64,000 nt of DNA. Origin: Microbulbifer flavimaris. GTDB taxonomy: Bacteria; Pseudomonadota; Gammaproteobacteria; Pseudomonadales; Cellvibrionaceae. The notes beneath the pieces were generated by a model, which did not search any database, was not told where the DNA came from, and worked only from the letters and a program-made list of their open reading frames with translations. Position 1 is the stretch's first letter. Each line of letters starts with the position of its first letter. Made by a program: the position numbers and the translations under genes. Below, one piece after another: positions 1 to 9,335 of this stretch. The stretch spans positions 1-64,000 of the forward strand of contig NZ_LRFG02000002.1 in the NCBI RefSeq assembly GCF_001641755.2, written 5' to 3'.

Positions 1-294
1 GGCTGGATGCCGGCCTTCGCCGGCATGACGACGAAGGTGAATTCAACCTCGCTTGTCATCCCGGACTTGATCCGGGATCCATCTGCCCGTGAGCCAAGAT
101 AAGGTCCGCTACTCCAAGGTCGCACGGTGGGAGGCTGGATGCCGGCCTTCGCCGGCATGACGAAACAATGGAAACCACCATCATCCGTCATCCCGGACTT
201 GATCCGGGATCCATCTGCCCGTGAGCCGAGCTAAGGTTTGCTGCTCCAAGGTCGCACGGTGGGAGGCTGGATGCCGGCCTTCGCCGGCATGACG
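1..294. repeat. 132-bp tandem repeat, 2.2 copies, with two palindromic modules
   Basis: Copies start at 1, 133 and 265, an exact 132-bp period; the third stops after its first 30 bases. Each copy opens with a 30-base module (1-30, 133-162, 265-294) containing the inverted repeat GCCGGC-CTTC-GCCGGC. A second module at 55-95 and 187-227 contains CCCGGA-CTTGAT-TCCGGG-like arms. The ends of copies 1 and 2 also match (about 105-132 and 237-264), while the stretch at 31-54 differs from 163-186. The array probably continues left of the window. Such paired palindromes next to a gene end resemble REP/BIME-type intergenic elements; that family assignment is inference. No coding sequence is evident here. 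Confidence 0.85.
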
Positions 295-385
295 ATGTGG
301 GCAGCGATGGCTTTGTGACTGGCAGGTGCCTCCGCGCCTTGTCATCCGCGGGCCAGGGTGCCTGGCCCAGCGGTTCAGGCTTGGA
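295..385. other. Spacer downstream of secA with an 8-bp hairpin
   Basis: The region between the repeat array and the secA stop holds a perfect hairpin, GGGCCAGG (350-357) and CCTGGCCC (361-368) with a 3-base loop. It lies just beyond the secA stop codon but lacks a T-tract on either strand, so it is at most a weak or Rho-assisted terminator. Confidence 0.4.
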
Positions 386-3133
386 TCAGCCCTGCTGGGT
401 CGAGGACGCCAGCTTGCCGTGGCACTGCTTGTACTTCTTGCCGGAACCACAGGGGCACGGGTCGTTACGACCGACCTTGGGGCCGCGACGGGCAGGCTCG
501 GGAATCGCTTCCGGTGCTGGCTGGGTTTCCGGCATGGCGGAAGCCTGGGCATGCTGCAGTTCCAGCTGCTGCTTGCGCTGCTCCTCGATGCGGCGCTGCT
601 CCATTTCTTCCATCTGCTCGCGGGTCATGGGCTCCACGTGAGCCAGCACGCGGATTACCTCGTGCTTGAGATTGTCCAGCAGGCTCTGGAACAGGTGGAA
701 GGACTCGCGCTTGAACTCCTGCTTCGGGTTCTTGTTGGCATAGGCCCGCAGACCGATACCCGCGCGCAGGTGGTCCATGCTCGCCAGATGCTCTTTCCAC
801 AGCTGATCGAGTACCTGCAGCATGATCTGCCGCTCGATGGTGGGCATCAGGTTGGTGTCGCCGGTGGACTCGCCGATACGGGCCACTTTGGCGTCGTAGG
901 CTTCCTGGGCGGTGGTGACGATCTTCTCGCGCAGGCTCTCCTCGTGGAGGGTACGGTCCTCGTCCAGCCACTGCTGGACCGGCAGCTGCAGGCCCAGTTC
1001 TCCGGCCAGCTGCTTCTCCAGGCCCGGGATATCCCACTGCTCTTCCACGCTCTGCGGCGGCACGAAGCCGGAGATCAGCTCGTCCACCACATCCGCGCGG
1101 ATGGCGGTGATGGTGTCGCTGATGGTCTCCGCTTCCAGCAACTCGTTGCGCTGGCCATAGATCACCTGACGCTGGTCATTGGCGACATCGTCGTATTCCA
1201 GCAGCTGCTTGCGGATATCGAAGTTGCGACCTTCCACACGGCGCTGGGCTTTTTCAATGGCATTGGAAACCATGCGATGCTCGATGGCCTCGCCCTTCTC
1301 CATACCCAGCATCTGCATGAAGTTCTTCACCCGGTCGGAGGCGAAGATACGCATCAGGCTGTCTTCCAACGACAGGTAGAAACGGGTCACACCCGGGTCG
1401 CCCTGGCGGCCCGCACGGCCGCGCAGCTGGTTGTCGATACGGCGGGATTCATGGCGTTCGGTGCCGATGATGTGCAGGCCGCCGGCCTCGATCACGGTGT
1501 CGTGACGCTTCTGCCACTCGGCCTTGAGCTGCTCGATCTCCGCCTCGGTGGGTTCGCGTCCCTTCTCCTGATGCAACTCTTCGACCTGGGCCTCCCAGTT
1601 GCCGCCCAGCACGATATCGGTACCGCGACCGGCCATGTTGGTGGCGATGGTGACGGTGCCCGGGCGACCGGCCTGGGCAATGATCTGTGCTTCTTTTTCG
1701 TGGTACTTGGCGTTCAGTACCTGGTGCTTGATCCCCGCCTTGGTCAGGCGACGGGACATCTCTTCAGAGGTCTCGATGGAGGCAGTACCGACGAGGATGG
1801 GAGCCTGCTTGTCACGGCAGTACTTGATGTCCTCGATGATGGCATCCATCTTCTCTTCTTTGGTCAGGTAGACCAGATCATTGAGGTCTTCCCGCTGCTT
1901 CGGCTTGTTGGTGGGAATGACCACCACGTCCAGACCGTAGATCTGGCGGAATTCAAACGCCTCGGTATCGGCAGTACCGGTCATACCGGCCAGCTTAGGG
2001 TAGAAGCGGAACAGGTTCTGGAAGGTAGTGGAGGCCAGGGTCTGGCTCTCGCTCTGGATCTGCACGCCCTCTTTTGCTTCCAGTGCCTGGTGCAGGCCCT
2101 CGGACAGGCGGCGGCCGGGCATGGTGCGGCCAGTATGTTCGTCGATCAGCACCACCTGGCCGTTCTGCACGATGTAGTCCACATCGCGATTGAACAGCAC
2201 ATGCGCGCGCAGGGCCGCGTGCATGTGGTGCAGCAGGCCCAGGTTGCCGGGCGCATACAGGGACTCGTCCTGCTTGATGAATCCACCGCGGGCCAGCAGG
2301 TCTTCCACCAGCTGGTGCCCGTCTTCTGTCAGCTCCACCTGGCGGGTCTTCTCGTCCACCGAGTAGTGGCCCTCGCCACCCTCTTCTGCGCGCTCCAGCT
2401 GCGGCACCAGTTTGTTCATGGCCATATAAAGCTGGGAGGAGTCCTCCGCTGCACCGGAAATAATCAGCGGCGTGCGCGCCTCGTCGATCAGGATGGAGTC
2501 CACCTCGTCCACGATGGCGTAATGCTGCGGGCGCTGAACCCGGTCTTCCTTGCGCAGCACCATATTGTCGCGCAGGTAGTCGAAACCGAATTCGTTGTTG
2601 GTGCCGTAGGTGATATCCGCCTGATAGGCAGCCTTCTTGTCGTCCGGGTGCTGCCCGGAGACAACCACGCCCACCTGCAGGCCGAGGAATTCGTACACCG
2701 GGCGCATCCAGTTGGCATCGCGGCCGGCCAGGTAATCATTCACGGTGACAATGTGCACACCCTTGCCTTCCAAGGCATTCAGGTAGGCCGGCAGCGTGGC
2801 CACCAGGGTTTTACCCTCACCGGTGCGCATCTCGGCAATATGTCCTTCATGCAGGGTCATACCACCGATCATCTGTACGTCGAAGTGGCGCATGCCGAGG
2901 GTACGGCTGCTGGCCTCACGCACGGCAGCAAAGGCCTCGGGCAGCAGTTTGTCGAGGGCCTCGCCGTCAGCGAGGCGTTGCTTGAACTCGTCAGTTTTGG
3001 CTTTCAGCGACGCGTCGTCGAGCTGCTTGTACTCGTCTTCGAAGGCGTTGATCTTTGCCACGGCCTTCCGCATGCGCTTGATCTCGCGGTCATTTTTTGA
3101 GCCGAAGACCGTTTTTATCAGTGTGCCAATCAT
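386..3133 (-). CDS. secA: Protein translocase ATPase SecA
   Basis: SecA is the motor ATPase that drives unfolded preproteins through SecYEG in the inner membrane. The 915-residue product has the family's usual length. The Walker A motif MRTGEGKT is at residues 102-109, and a DEVD box of the first nucleotide-binding domain follows ([15 protein letters not shown]). The [13 protein letters not shown] helicase motif lies in the second domain. The C-terminal zinc tail has C893, C895, C904 and H905, used for SecB and lipid contacts. I chose the ATG at 3133 because it begins the conserved N-terminus; an in-frame upstream ATG at 3226 would add 31 residues unlike SecA. The gene lies downstream of the M23 peptidase gene, as in Pseudomonas. 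I see no secM-like arrest peptide upstream. Confidence 0.98.
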   Translation of the reverse strand: MIGTLIKTVFGSKNDREIKRMRKAVAKINAFEDEYKQLDDASLKAKTDEFKQRLADGEALDKLLPEAFAAVREASSRTLGMRHFDVQMIGGMTLHEGHIAEMRTGEGKTLVATLPAYLNALEGKGVHIVTVNDYLAGRDANWMRPVYEFLGLQVGVVVSGQHPDDKKAAYQADITYGTNNEFGFDYLRDNMVLRKEDRVQRPQHYAIVDEVDSILIDEARTPLIISGAAEDSSQLYMAMNKLVPQLERAEEGGEGHYSVDEKTRQVELTEDGHQLVEDLLARGGFIKQDESLYAPGNLGLLHHMHAALRAHVLFNRDVDYIVQNGQVVLIDEHTGRTMPGRRLSEGLHQALEAKEGVQIQSESQTLASTTFQNLFRFYPKLAGMTGTADTEAFEFRQIYGLDVVVIPTNKPKQREDLNDLVYLTKEEKMDAIIEDIKYCRDKQAPILVGTASIETSEEMSRRLTKAGIKHQVLNAKYHEKEAQIIAQAGRPGTVTIATNMAGRGTDIVLGGNWEAQVEELHQEKGREPTEAEIEQLKAEWQKRHDTVIEAGGLHIIGTERHESRRIDNQLRGRAGRQGDPGVTRFYLSLEDSLMRIFASDRVKNFMQMLGMEKGEAIEHRMVSNAIEKAQRRVEGRNFDIRKQLLEYDDVANDQRQVIYGQRNELLEAETISDTITAIRADVVDELISGFVPPQSVEEQWDIPGLEKQLAGELGLQLPVQQWLDEDRTLHEESLREKIVTTAQEAYDAKVARIGESTGDTNLMPTIERQIMLQVLDQLWKEHLASMDHLRAGIGLRAYANKNPKQEFKRESFHLFQSLLDNLKHEVIRVLAHVEPMTREQMEEMEQRRIEEQRKQQLELQHAQASAMPETQPAPEAIPEPARRGPKVGRNDPCPCGSGKKYKQCHGKLASSTQQG

Positions 3134-3296
3134 TATGTAGAAACCACTCAATCCAAATTGCAGATCCGGCCCTCTGCGGGACCGGCCTCTCACGGCATCT
3201 GGGCCGGAGAGCGACAAGGGGTGCAAGTAAACAGGAAGGCGCCAAGACTAGCAACTCCCCACGGGAGCTGGCCTGGCGCATACGGAAGGATAGTTG

Positions 3297-4235
3297 TTAA
3301 CGGCCGGTGCGGCGGATGTAGGTAGCCGGGTCGACAGGGCGGTTATTCTTGTACACCTCGAAGTGCACATGGGGACCGGTGGAGCGTCCACTGGAGCCCA
3401 TCAGGGCGATCACCTGGCCTTTCTTGACCACGTCACCCAGCTTGACCTTGATCTCGCTGTTGTGCCCGTAGCGGGTCTTGTAGCCATTACCGTGGTTGAT
3501 CTCCACCAGCTGGCCGTAGCCGTAACGGTCTTCAGCCCAGGTTACAACGCCGGAGGCCACAGCCACTACGTCGGAACCGTTTTTGCCGGCGAAATCGACA
3601 CCTTTGTGCCAGGAGCGGCGGCCACTGAAGGGGTCCGTGCGGTAACCGTAACGGGAAGACATCCAGCCGCGGGTAATGGGGCGGCCGGCGATGAACTGCT
3701 CGTCCTGCAGCTGGCGGCGGGCCAGCAGGGATTCGAGGGTGCTCATCTGCATCTGGCGATCTTCGATCTGGTCGGACAGATCGCCCAGAACATCAACGAA
3801 TTCGGGGGGCTGGTAGGGCAGCTCCGCCGCACCGGCGATACCCGGATCTTCCGGCCCGCCCAATGCCGGTGCAGTGCCGAACTGGAACTCTCCCTCATCC
3901 AGCTTGGCAACAGTGGTGAGCCGCTCGCCGAGGGCATCAATTCGGGTCAGGCGAGCCTGCATCTCCGCCATTTTGACGGTGAGGGCAGTCAGTTGCTCGC
4001 GGGCGTGGCGATCAGCCTCTTCGATCTGCTCTTGCTGCTTGCGCAGGGCCTTGTTCCAGGCCTTGGCGGTGCGGGAATCGAAGACGTCGCTTTCAGAAAC
4101 CGGCAGGTTAGAGCCAACAAGGAAAGCCCCCACCGGCAAACCGAGCAGGCACAGCCCCAGCAGGGCCTTGCTCAGGCCGCCGAAACGGAAAGTGCGCGAC
4201 ATTCCGCCGCGCTCGTTGACAAGGATTACTTTCAT
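3297..4235 (-). CDS. Membrane-anchored M23 (LytM) metallopeptidase
   Basis: This 312-residue protein is a predicted periplasmic peptidoglycan DD-endopeptidase of the M23/LytM family. A short basic N-terminus is followed by one membrane helix (about 21-42) and a coiled-coil-like stretch (about 55-110, many E, Q, K and R). The C-terminal M23 domain (about 185-305) keeps the zinc and catalytic residues: HKGVD with H210 and D214, and HVH with H289 and H291. All expected ligands are present, so it should be an active hydrolase rather than an EnvC/NlpD-type activator. It sits between lpxC and secA, where enterics carry secM and Pseudomonas an M23 gene. The name mepM would be a guess, so no symbol is given. 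Confidence 0.93.
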   Translation of the reverse strand: MKVILVNERGGMSRTFRFGGLSKALLGLCLLGLPVGAFLVGSNLPVSESDVFDSRTAKAWNKALRKQQEQIEEADRHAREQLTALTVKMAEMQARLTRIDALGERLTTVAKLDEGEFQFGTAPALGGPEDPGIAGAAELPYQPPEFVDVLGDLSDQIEDRQMQMSTLESLLARRQLQDEQFIAGRPITRGWMSSRYGYRTDPFSGRRSWHKGVDFAGKNGSDVVAVASGVVTWAEDRYGYGQLVEINHGNGYKTRYGHNSEIKVKLGDVVKKGQVIALMGSSGRSTGPHVHFEVYKNNRPVDPATYIRRTGR

Positions 4236-4423
4236 AACAGGCGTATTCAGGTCTGGCAGTCTGTTGTTGTCTTCTCTATCTGCTGCTCCGCAGGGCGTAA
4301 CCTCTCCCTGCTACACCTCACACCTATCCATTGGCTTGCGAACCGACGATTCCCTTCACTGTACCACTGGTCGGCCGCTGTGAACTGTTCGCTGGGGCAC
4401 AGTTGTCCAACTGCGCCCCATAA

Positions 4424-4452
4424 AAAAACCGGCAATTTTCATGCCGGTTTTT
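4424..4452 (-). terminator. Rho-independent terminator of lpxC
   Basis: A hairpin with arms AAAAACCGGCA (4424-4434) and TGCCGGTTTTT (4442-4452) and a 7-base loop lies 11 bases beyond the lpxC stop. Read leftward it ends in a run of seven T. The rest of the gap to the M23 gene (4236-4423) shows no gene. Confidence 0.85.
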
Positions 4453-4463
4453 CGTATCCCGGC

Positions 4464-5375
4464 TCAGACCGCCAGGATGGGTTTGACGTAGGAGATGGGG
4501 GACTCTTCTTCGCCCTCGAAGGTCACCATTTCCCAAGCGTCTTCCTGCGCCATCAGGGTGCGCAGGGACTTGTTGTTCAGTGCATGCCCGGACTTGAATG
4601 CCTTGTATTCGCCGATCAGGCTGGTGCCCAGCAGGTACAGGTCACCGATGGCGTCCAGGATCTTGTGCTTGACGAACTCATCCTCGTAACGCAGGCCGCC
4701 CTCATTGAGGATGCGGTACTGATCGATCACGATGGCATTGTCCACGCTGCCACCCTGCACCAGGCCTTTTGAACGCAGGTACTCGATTTCGTGCATAAAG
4801 CCGAAGGTGCGCGCGCGGCTGACTTCCTTCACAAACGAGGTACTGGAAAAGTCCACGGAAGAAGTCAGGTTGCGGCCCTGGAAAACCGGGTGGTCAAAGT
4901 CGATGGTGAAAGACACCTTGAAGCCATTGAACGGCAGGAAGCTGGCGACCTTGTCACCCTCTTCCACGGTCACAGGCTTCTTGATCCGCAGGAATTTCTT
5001 CGGGGCGGACTGCTCCTGGATTCCCGCAGACTGAATCAGGAATACAAACGGACCGGCACTGCCGTCCATGATCGGCACTTCCTGGGCGGACAGTTCGACC
5101 ACGGCATTATCGATACCCAGCCCCGCCATGGCGGACAGCAGGTGCTCGACGGTGGCGACGCGAACGTCGTCTTTCACCAGGGTGGTGGACAGCAGGGTGT
5201 CACCCACGTTTTCGGCGCGGGCTTCAATTTCGACCACCGGATCCAGATCGGTGCGACGGAAAATGATGCCAGTGTCCACCGGCGCCGGTTTGAGAGTCAG
5301 GACGACTTTCTTACCAGTGTGGAGACCCACGCCCGTGGCGCGGATAGCATTTTTCAGTGTGCGCTGCTTGATCAT
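4464..5375 (-). CDS. lpxC: UDP-3-O-acyl-N-acetylglucosamine deacetylase
   Basis: LpxC catalyses the committed step of lipid A synthesis, zinc-dependent removal of the acetyl group from UDP-3-O-acyl-GlcNAc in the cytoplasm. The 303-residue length is typical. The zinc ligands are visible as H78 (in VEHLLSA), H237 and D241 (in HKILDAIGD), and the catalytic H264 is in GHALNN. The start MIKQRTLKN is conserved. It lies downstream of ftsZ, as in E. coli and Pseudomonas, but a terminator-like hairpin at 5621-5653 suggests its own promoter within 5376-5620. The C-terminus ([11 protein letters not shown]) is long and apolar; in E. coli the C-terminal tail is the FtsH degron, so similar turnover is plausible. 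Confidence 0.98.
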   Translation of the reverse strand: MIKQRTLKNAIRATGVGLHTGKKVVLTLKPAPVDTGIIFRRTDLDPVVEIEARAENVGDTLLSTTLVKDDVRVATVEHLLSAMAGLGIDNAVVELSAQEVPIMDGSAGPFVFLIQSAGIQEQSAPKKFLRIKKPVTVEEGDKVASFLPFNGFKVSFTIDFDHPVFQGRNLTSSVDFSSTSFVKEVSRARTFGFMHEIEYLRSKGLVQGGSVDNAIVIDQYRILNEGGLRYEDEFVKHKILDAIGDLYLLGTSLIGEYKAFKSGHALNNKSLRTLMAQEDAWEMVTFEGEEESPISYVKPILAV

Positions 5376-5799
5376 GTATTCGTGTTTTCCCAGTCGGTGA
5401 GCGGCATAAACCGCAGCAAGCCGGCGATCTTAGCAGAATTCATACGCCAAGACCACCAATAAGATGACAGTCATCCTGACTCCCCTGTCACAACTCCCCG
5501 CTCATCATTCGGACATTGCTGACAAAGGTGTAGATCCACTCTTTTTCAGCTTAGTCCAGCGAGAAGACTGCTGCGCCACTGCCCTATTTTAAAGCGCTTC
5601 CCTGGGCACACGCTGTCAATAAAAGTAAACCCGGGTGAGCCCGGGCTACTTTTCCGACCAATCGGTCGAAACCGAACCACTCGCCGCCGAAGCGGGGTGC
5701 CCGGCCCGAGGGCCGGGCGGACATGAGCGGTGTATTTGCCTCGCCTGCGCGGCGGTTCGGTTCCAGCGATGGTCGTAAAACCAAGGCTCGCTGACCGAA
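5376..5799. other. ftsZ-lpxC intergenic region rich in palindromes
   Basis: This 424-base gap has no convincing gene. It holds the terminator-like hairpin at 5621-5653, a small palindrome TTCCGACC-aat-CGGTCGAA-like near 5651-5670, and a perfect 9-bp hairpin GCCCGGCCC (5699-5707) / GGGCCGGGC (5710-5718) with a 2-base loop. The lpxC promoter must lie between 5376 and about 5620, but I cannot name convincing -35 and -10 boxes. Confidence 0.6.
5621..5653 (-). terminator. Probable Rho-independent terminator downstream of ftsZ
   Basis: The arms AAAAGTA..CCCGGG (5621-5635) and CCCGGG.TACTTTT (5640-5653) pair with a small internal bulge around a TGAG loop. Read leftward the stem is followed by a T-rich stretch. 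It lies about 150 bases past the ftsZ stop and would close the dcw transcript before lpxC. Confidence 0.65.
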
Positions 5800-7005
5800 C
5801 TAGTCCGCCTGACGGCGCAGGAATGCCGGAATATCCAGGTATTCCATATCCGTATCGGCCGGGTTCATGCTGGGCGCCGGGCGCTTGGGCCGTTCGGCCT
5901 CCGTGCGCGGGCGACCTTCCATGGGCTCACGGGTAACGGCAGACTTGGGGCTTTGACCATCGCGGCCCTCGCGCAGTTCCGGGCGACGGGTGTTATCCAC
6001 CACTTTGGTGGGGCGGGCAGCCTGCTGGGCACCCTCACCCAGACCTGCTGCCACCACGGTTACCCGCATCTCATCACCCAGCTTGTCATCCACAGCAGTA
6101 CCGATCACTACGGTGGCTTCGTCTGAAGCGATTTCCTGAACGATTTCCGCAACCTCGGAGTACTCGCCCAGGGTCAGCTCCTGACAGCCAGCTTCTTCGC
6201 TACCGGTAATGATATTGACCAGGATACCGCGAGCGCCCTGCAGGTTGACGTTGTCGAGCAGCGGGCTGCGCACCGCCTTTTCCGCCGCTTCGCGGGCACG
6301 GTTCTCGCCCACTGCGGCACCGGAGCCCATCATCGCCATACCCATCTCGGACATCACGGTGCGCACGTCGGCAAAGTCGACGTTCATCTCGCCGGGACGA
6401 ATCATCAAGTCGGCGATGCCCTGAACTGCGCCCAGCAGAACATTGTCCGCTTCTTTGTAGGCTCCCTTCATGGTCACCTTGGCACCGAGCACCTCCATCA
6501 GGCGGTCGTTGGGAATGGTAATCAGGGAGTCGACTTTGTCGCGCAGCTCGAGGATGCCCTCCTCGGCGACTGCCGTGCGCTTCTTGCCCTCAAGCTTGAA
6601 GGGACGGGTCACCACCGCAACGGTCAGGATACCCAGATCCTTGGCGATTTCTGCCACGATCGGTGCACCACCGGTACCGGTACCACCACCCATACCTGCA
6701 GTAATGAAGACCATGTCCGCACCTTGCAGCACTTCGGCAATGCGCTCGCGGTCTTCCATCGCTGACTGGCGGCCTACATCCGGGTTAGCGCCGGCACCCA
6801 GACCCCGGGTGATGTTGTTACCCAGTTGCAGGATTGTGCGCGCCTCGATGTCCTTGAGTGCCTGTGCATCGGTGTTGGCGCAGATGAAATCTACTCCCTC
6901 CACCTCGCTGGCGATCATATGCTTCACGGCATTACCACCACCGCCGCCGACACCGATCACTTTGATGACAGGCTTGTCCTGTACGCTATCGACTAGTTCG
7001 AACAT
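5800..7005 (-). CDS. ftsZ: Cell division tubulin homologue FtsZ
   Basis: FtsZ is the GTPase that polymerises into the cytokinetic Z ring under the inner membrane. The 401-residue protein has the N-terminal glycine-rich loop (about 18-24), the tubulin signature GGGTGTG at 106-112 and the T7-loop region around NVDFADV. A variable linker rich in R, P and E follows from about residue 318. The conserved C-terminal peptide MEYLDIPAFLRRQ binds FtsA and ZipA. It is the last gene of the dcw cluster, 112 bases after ftsA. Confidence 0.99.
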   Translation of the reverse strand: MFELVDSVQDKPVIKVIGVGGGGGNAVKHMIASEVEGVDFICANTDAQALKDIEARTILQLGNNITRGLGAGANPDVGRQSAMEDRERIAEVLQGADMVFITAGMGGGTGTGGAPIVAEIAKDLGILTVAVVTRPFKLEGKKRTAVAEEGILELRDKVDSLITIPNDRLMEVLGAKVTMKGAYKEADNVLLGAVQGIADLMIRPGEMNVDFADVRTVMSEMGMAMMGSGAAVGENRAREAAEKAVRSPLLDNVNLQGARGILVNIITGSEEAGCQELTLGEYSEVAEIVQEIASDEATVVIGTAVDDKLGDEMRVTVVAAGLGEGAQQAARPTKVVDNTRRPELREGRDGQSPKSAVTREPMEGRPRTEAERPKRPAPSMNPADTDMEYLDIPAFLRRQAD

Positions 7006-7117
7006 TGCTGTTCCCCTTTTTTGCTCATGTCAAAATTGTTATTCGTTCCTGAATTTCCAGAAGGGCCAGTCGAACTTCAGCCCATTCTGTCTTGGCGGCT
7101 TTTAACCGCCCTTTTTC

Positions 7118-8353
7118 TTACAGATTTCCCCGGAACCAGTGCTTTACCTTGTCCCACCACTGATTTTCTTCCCGCTGCGGCCGCTGGCGATTCCCCGAGG
7201 TGTCCTCCCTCTGTATGGCATACATCAACAGGCCCACGCCAGTGGAGTAAATCGGGTTGCTGACGATGTCGGTCAGACCAGCAATTCCCTGCGGCACCGC
7301 AAGGCGCACCGGCATATGGAAAATCTCCTCTGCCAGTTCCACCGCGCCCTCCATCTTTGAGGAGCCACCGGTCAGCACGACGCCGGCGGCACACAGGTCT
7401 TCGAAACCGCTGCGGCGCAGCTCCGCCTGCACCAGAGTAAAGAGCTCGTCATAACGGGGCTCTACCACCTCGGCCAGCGCCTGACGGGACAGATCCCGCG
7501 GCTCGCGGTCGCCAACACTTGGCACCTTGATGGTTTCACCTTCGCGCGCAAGCTTGGCCAGCGCACAGGCATATTTGATTTTCAGCTCTTCTGCGTGCGG
7601 TGTCGGTGTACGCAATGCCATGGCAATGTCATTGGTGACCTGGTCACCGGCAATGGGTATGACACCGGTATGACGAATCGAGCCGCCGGTAAACACGGCA
7701 ATATCGGTGGTGCCGCCACCGATATCCACCATGCACACGCCGAGCTCTTTCTCATCATCGGTCAACACCGCATAGCTCGAGGCCAGCTGTTCGAGGATGA
7801 TGTCTTCAACCTCCAGGCCGCAGCGGCGGATGCACTTCTCGATATTCTGTGCCGCGTTTACTGCACCGCTGACCAGGTGCACTTTTGCCTCCAGGCGAAC
7901 ACCGGACATCCCCAGAGGTTCCTTCACGCCCTCCTGGTTATCGATCAGGTACTCCTGCGGCAGGGTGTGCAGGATTTTCTGGTCAGCCGGAATCGCCACG
8001 GCCCGGGCAGCGTCGATCACCCGGTCGAGGTCGTGCTGGGTCACTTCACGATCTTTGATCGCCACGATGCCGTGGGAATTGAGACTGCGGATATGGCTGC
8101 CTGCAATACCGGCGTAAACGGAATGGATTTCGCAGCCCGCCATCAATTCGGCCTCTTCCACGGCACGCTGAATTGACTGCACCGTGGACTCAATATTGAC
8201 CACCACGCCCTTCTTCATACCTGTGGAGCGGTGTGAACCGATACCGACGATATTCAGCTCTCCCTCGCCAGTGACCTCGCCAACGATGGCCACCACTTTG
8301 GAAGTGCCGATATCCAGCCCGACGATCATGCGGTTATCGGATGCTTGTGTCAT
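7118..8353 (-). CDS. ftsA: Cell division actin homologue FtsA
   Basis: FtsA is an actin-fold ATPase that tethers FtsZ to the inner membrane and recruits later divisome proteins. The 411 residues begin with the phosphate-1 loop VGLDIGTSKV (about 12-21). The 1C domain follows, then a second phosphate motif MVDIGGGTTDIAVF and an adenosine motif VLTGGSS. The C-terminus ends in the amphipathic membrane-targeting helix (WWDKVKHWFRGNL), rich in W and basic residues. It lies between ftsQ and ftsZ as expected. Confidence 0.99.
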   Translation of the reverse strand: MTQASDNRMIVGLDIGTSKVVAIVGEVTGEGELNIVGIGSHRSTGMKKGVVVNIESTVQSIQRAVEEAELMAGCEIHSVYAGIAGSHIRSLNSHGIVAIKDREVTQHDLDRVIDAARAVAIPADQKILHTLPQEYLIDNQEGVKEPLGMSGVRLEAKVHLVSGAVNAAQNIEKCIRRCGLEVEDIILEQLASSYAVLTDDEKELGVCMVDIGGGTTDIAVFTGGSIRHTGVIPIAGDQVTNDIAMALRTPTPHAEELKIKYACALAKLAREGETIKVPSVGDREPRDLSRQALAEVVEPRYDELFTLVQAELRRSGFEDLCAAGVVLTGGSSKMEGAVELAEEIFHMPVRLAVPQGIAGLTDIVSNPIYSTGVGLLMYAIQREDTSGNRQRPQREENQWWDKVKHWFRGNL

Positions 8354-8473
8354 TCTTCTACCAACCTCGCTGAACCTCTCCGCCCGTTATTGTTAATAAT
8401 CGGCCAGGGTCGAGTTCTCGCTTTTTTACTATTTTGATTGTGCCGGCTTTTGGCCGCGTTTACTGCTTTCCGT

Positions 8474-9286
8474 TTATTCCATTTCTTGTTTTGTTCGCCA
8501 CTGCACTGCCAGAGCGTTGCTATAGCGCGTATCCACCCGCGCCACCTTTTCCAGGTGTGGTGCCAGTACACCCCGGCTGAGAGTCAGGAAGCGATTGACC
8601 CGCTCCAGCAACTCGTCGTGCCCGAGATACAACTCCACCCCTGAAACCAGTTCCAGATGCCACCCGGCGAGGTCGTCGAACGTTAATCGCTTGACCTCCA
8701 TGTCCCGGGTTGTCAGCAGTCCGGCCAGCGCCTGGTACTGCGACAGAATACGTTCCACCAGTTCCTCATCACCGGCAAGTTCCGGCAGTTGGCCTGTCTC
8801 CAGTCCCTCGGGACGAGGCAACAAGTCTCCACTCGCCACCAGCAATTTGTCTTTACCCCAGACCGCCAGCGGACTGGCTTCTTTTACCGCCACCTCAACA
8901 CCCCGGGGCCAGCGACGGCGCACATCCGCCTCGGTGATCCAGGGGTGCCCGAGCAGAGCTTCCTGCATCGCGGCAATATCCACGGTGAGAAATCCGCGCT
9001 GCAAATACGGCAGCAGGATTTCCTCGACCTGCCGCTGTGAAACGGCTTTAAACGGGCCCTTCACGCGGACCTGCTGCAGCGCATCCACCCGGCTGAGTTC
9101 CGTCACCGGCACCTGTCGCCAGAGCCACAGGCCGCTATACGCCGCAGACAACACCGCACCGGTGGCCAGCAGCGCAATAACCAGCATGCGCAGGCCGCCG
9201 CCGGCAGACGCGGAGCGTTCTGTCCGGGGACTTGCGCCGCGCACCTTGCGCTGCCGCTTGTCACTGTTGGCGGTGGCCTTTTTCAC
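8474..9286 (-). CDS. ftsQ: Cell division protein FtsQ
   Basis: FtsQ is a bitopic membrane protein that joins FtsB/FtsL and the rest of the divisome. The product has a basic N-terminal tail, one membrane helix (GLRMLVIALLATG region), a POTRA domain (VRVKGPFKAVS onward) and the FtsQ beta domain to the end. The start is uncertain. I use the GTG at 9286, which has AGG 6 bases and GAGGAG 12 bases upstream and lies after the murC stop. In-frame GTG at 9358 or ATG at 9400 would overlap the murC 3' end and lengthen the tail by 24 or 38 residues. It follows murC directly with no ddlB between them. The 8354-8473 gap to ftsA is empty. Confidence 0.93.
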   Translation of the reverse strand: MKKATANSDKRQRKVRGASPRTERSASAGGGLRMLVIALLATGAVLSAAYSGLWLWRQVPVTELSRVDALQQVRVKGPFKAVSQRQVEEILLPYLQRGFLTVDIAAMQEALLGHPWITEADVRRRWPRGVEVAVKEASPLAVWGKDKLLVASGDLLPRPEGLETGQLPELAGDEELVERILSQYQALAGLLTTRDMEVKRLTFDDLAGWHLELVSGVELYLGHDELLERVNRFLTLSRGVLAPHLEKVARVDTRYSNALAVQWRTKQEME

Positions 9287-9335
9287 TGGCTGCCTGCGCT
9301 CCTCATCATTCTCTGTGTTTGCTGTCTTCGAGCTT

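Noticed and set aside
1-294. CRISPR array
   Set aside because: The repeat period is 132 bp, the repeated parts are palindromic modules and most of the unit is conserved; spacers of uniform size and diverse sequence are lacking.
326-3100. A 924-codon open frame on the strand opposite secA
   Set aside because: It mirrors secA almost exactly, has low-complexity H/L/V/G composition and no family features; long antisense frames are expected in GC-rich genes.
3134-3296. SecM-like regulatory peptide upstream of secA
   Set aside because: No short frame with a signal peptide and an arrest motif is visible; the position upstream is taken by the M23 peptidase gene.
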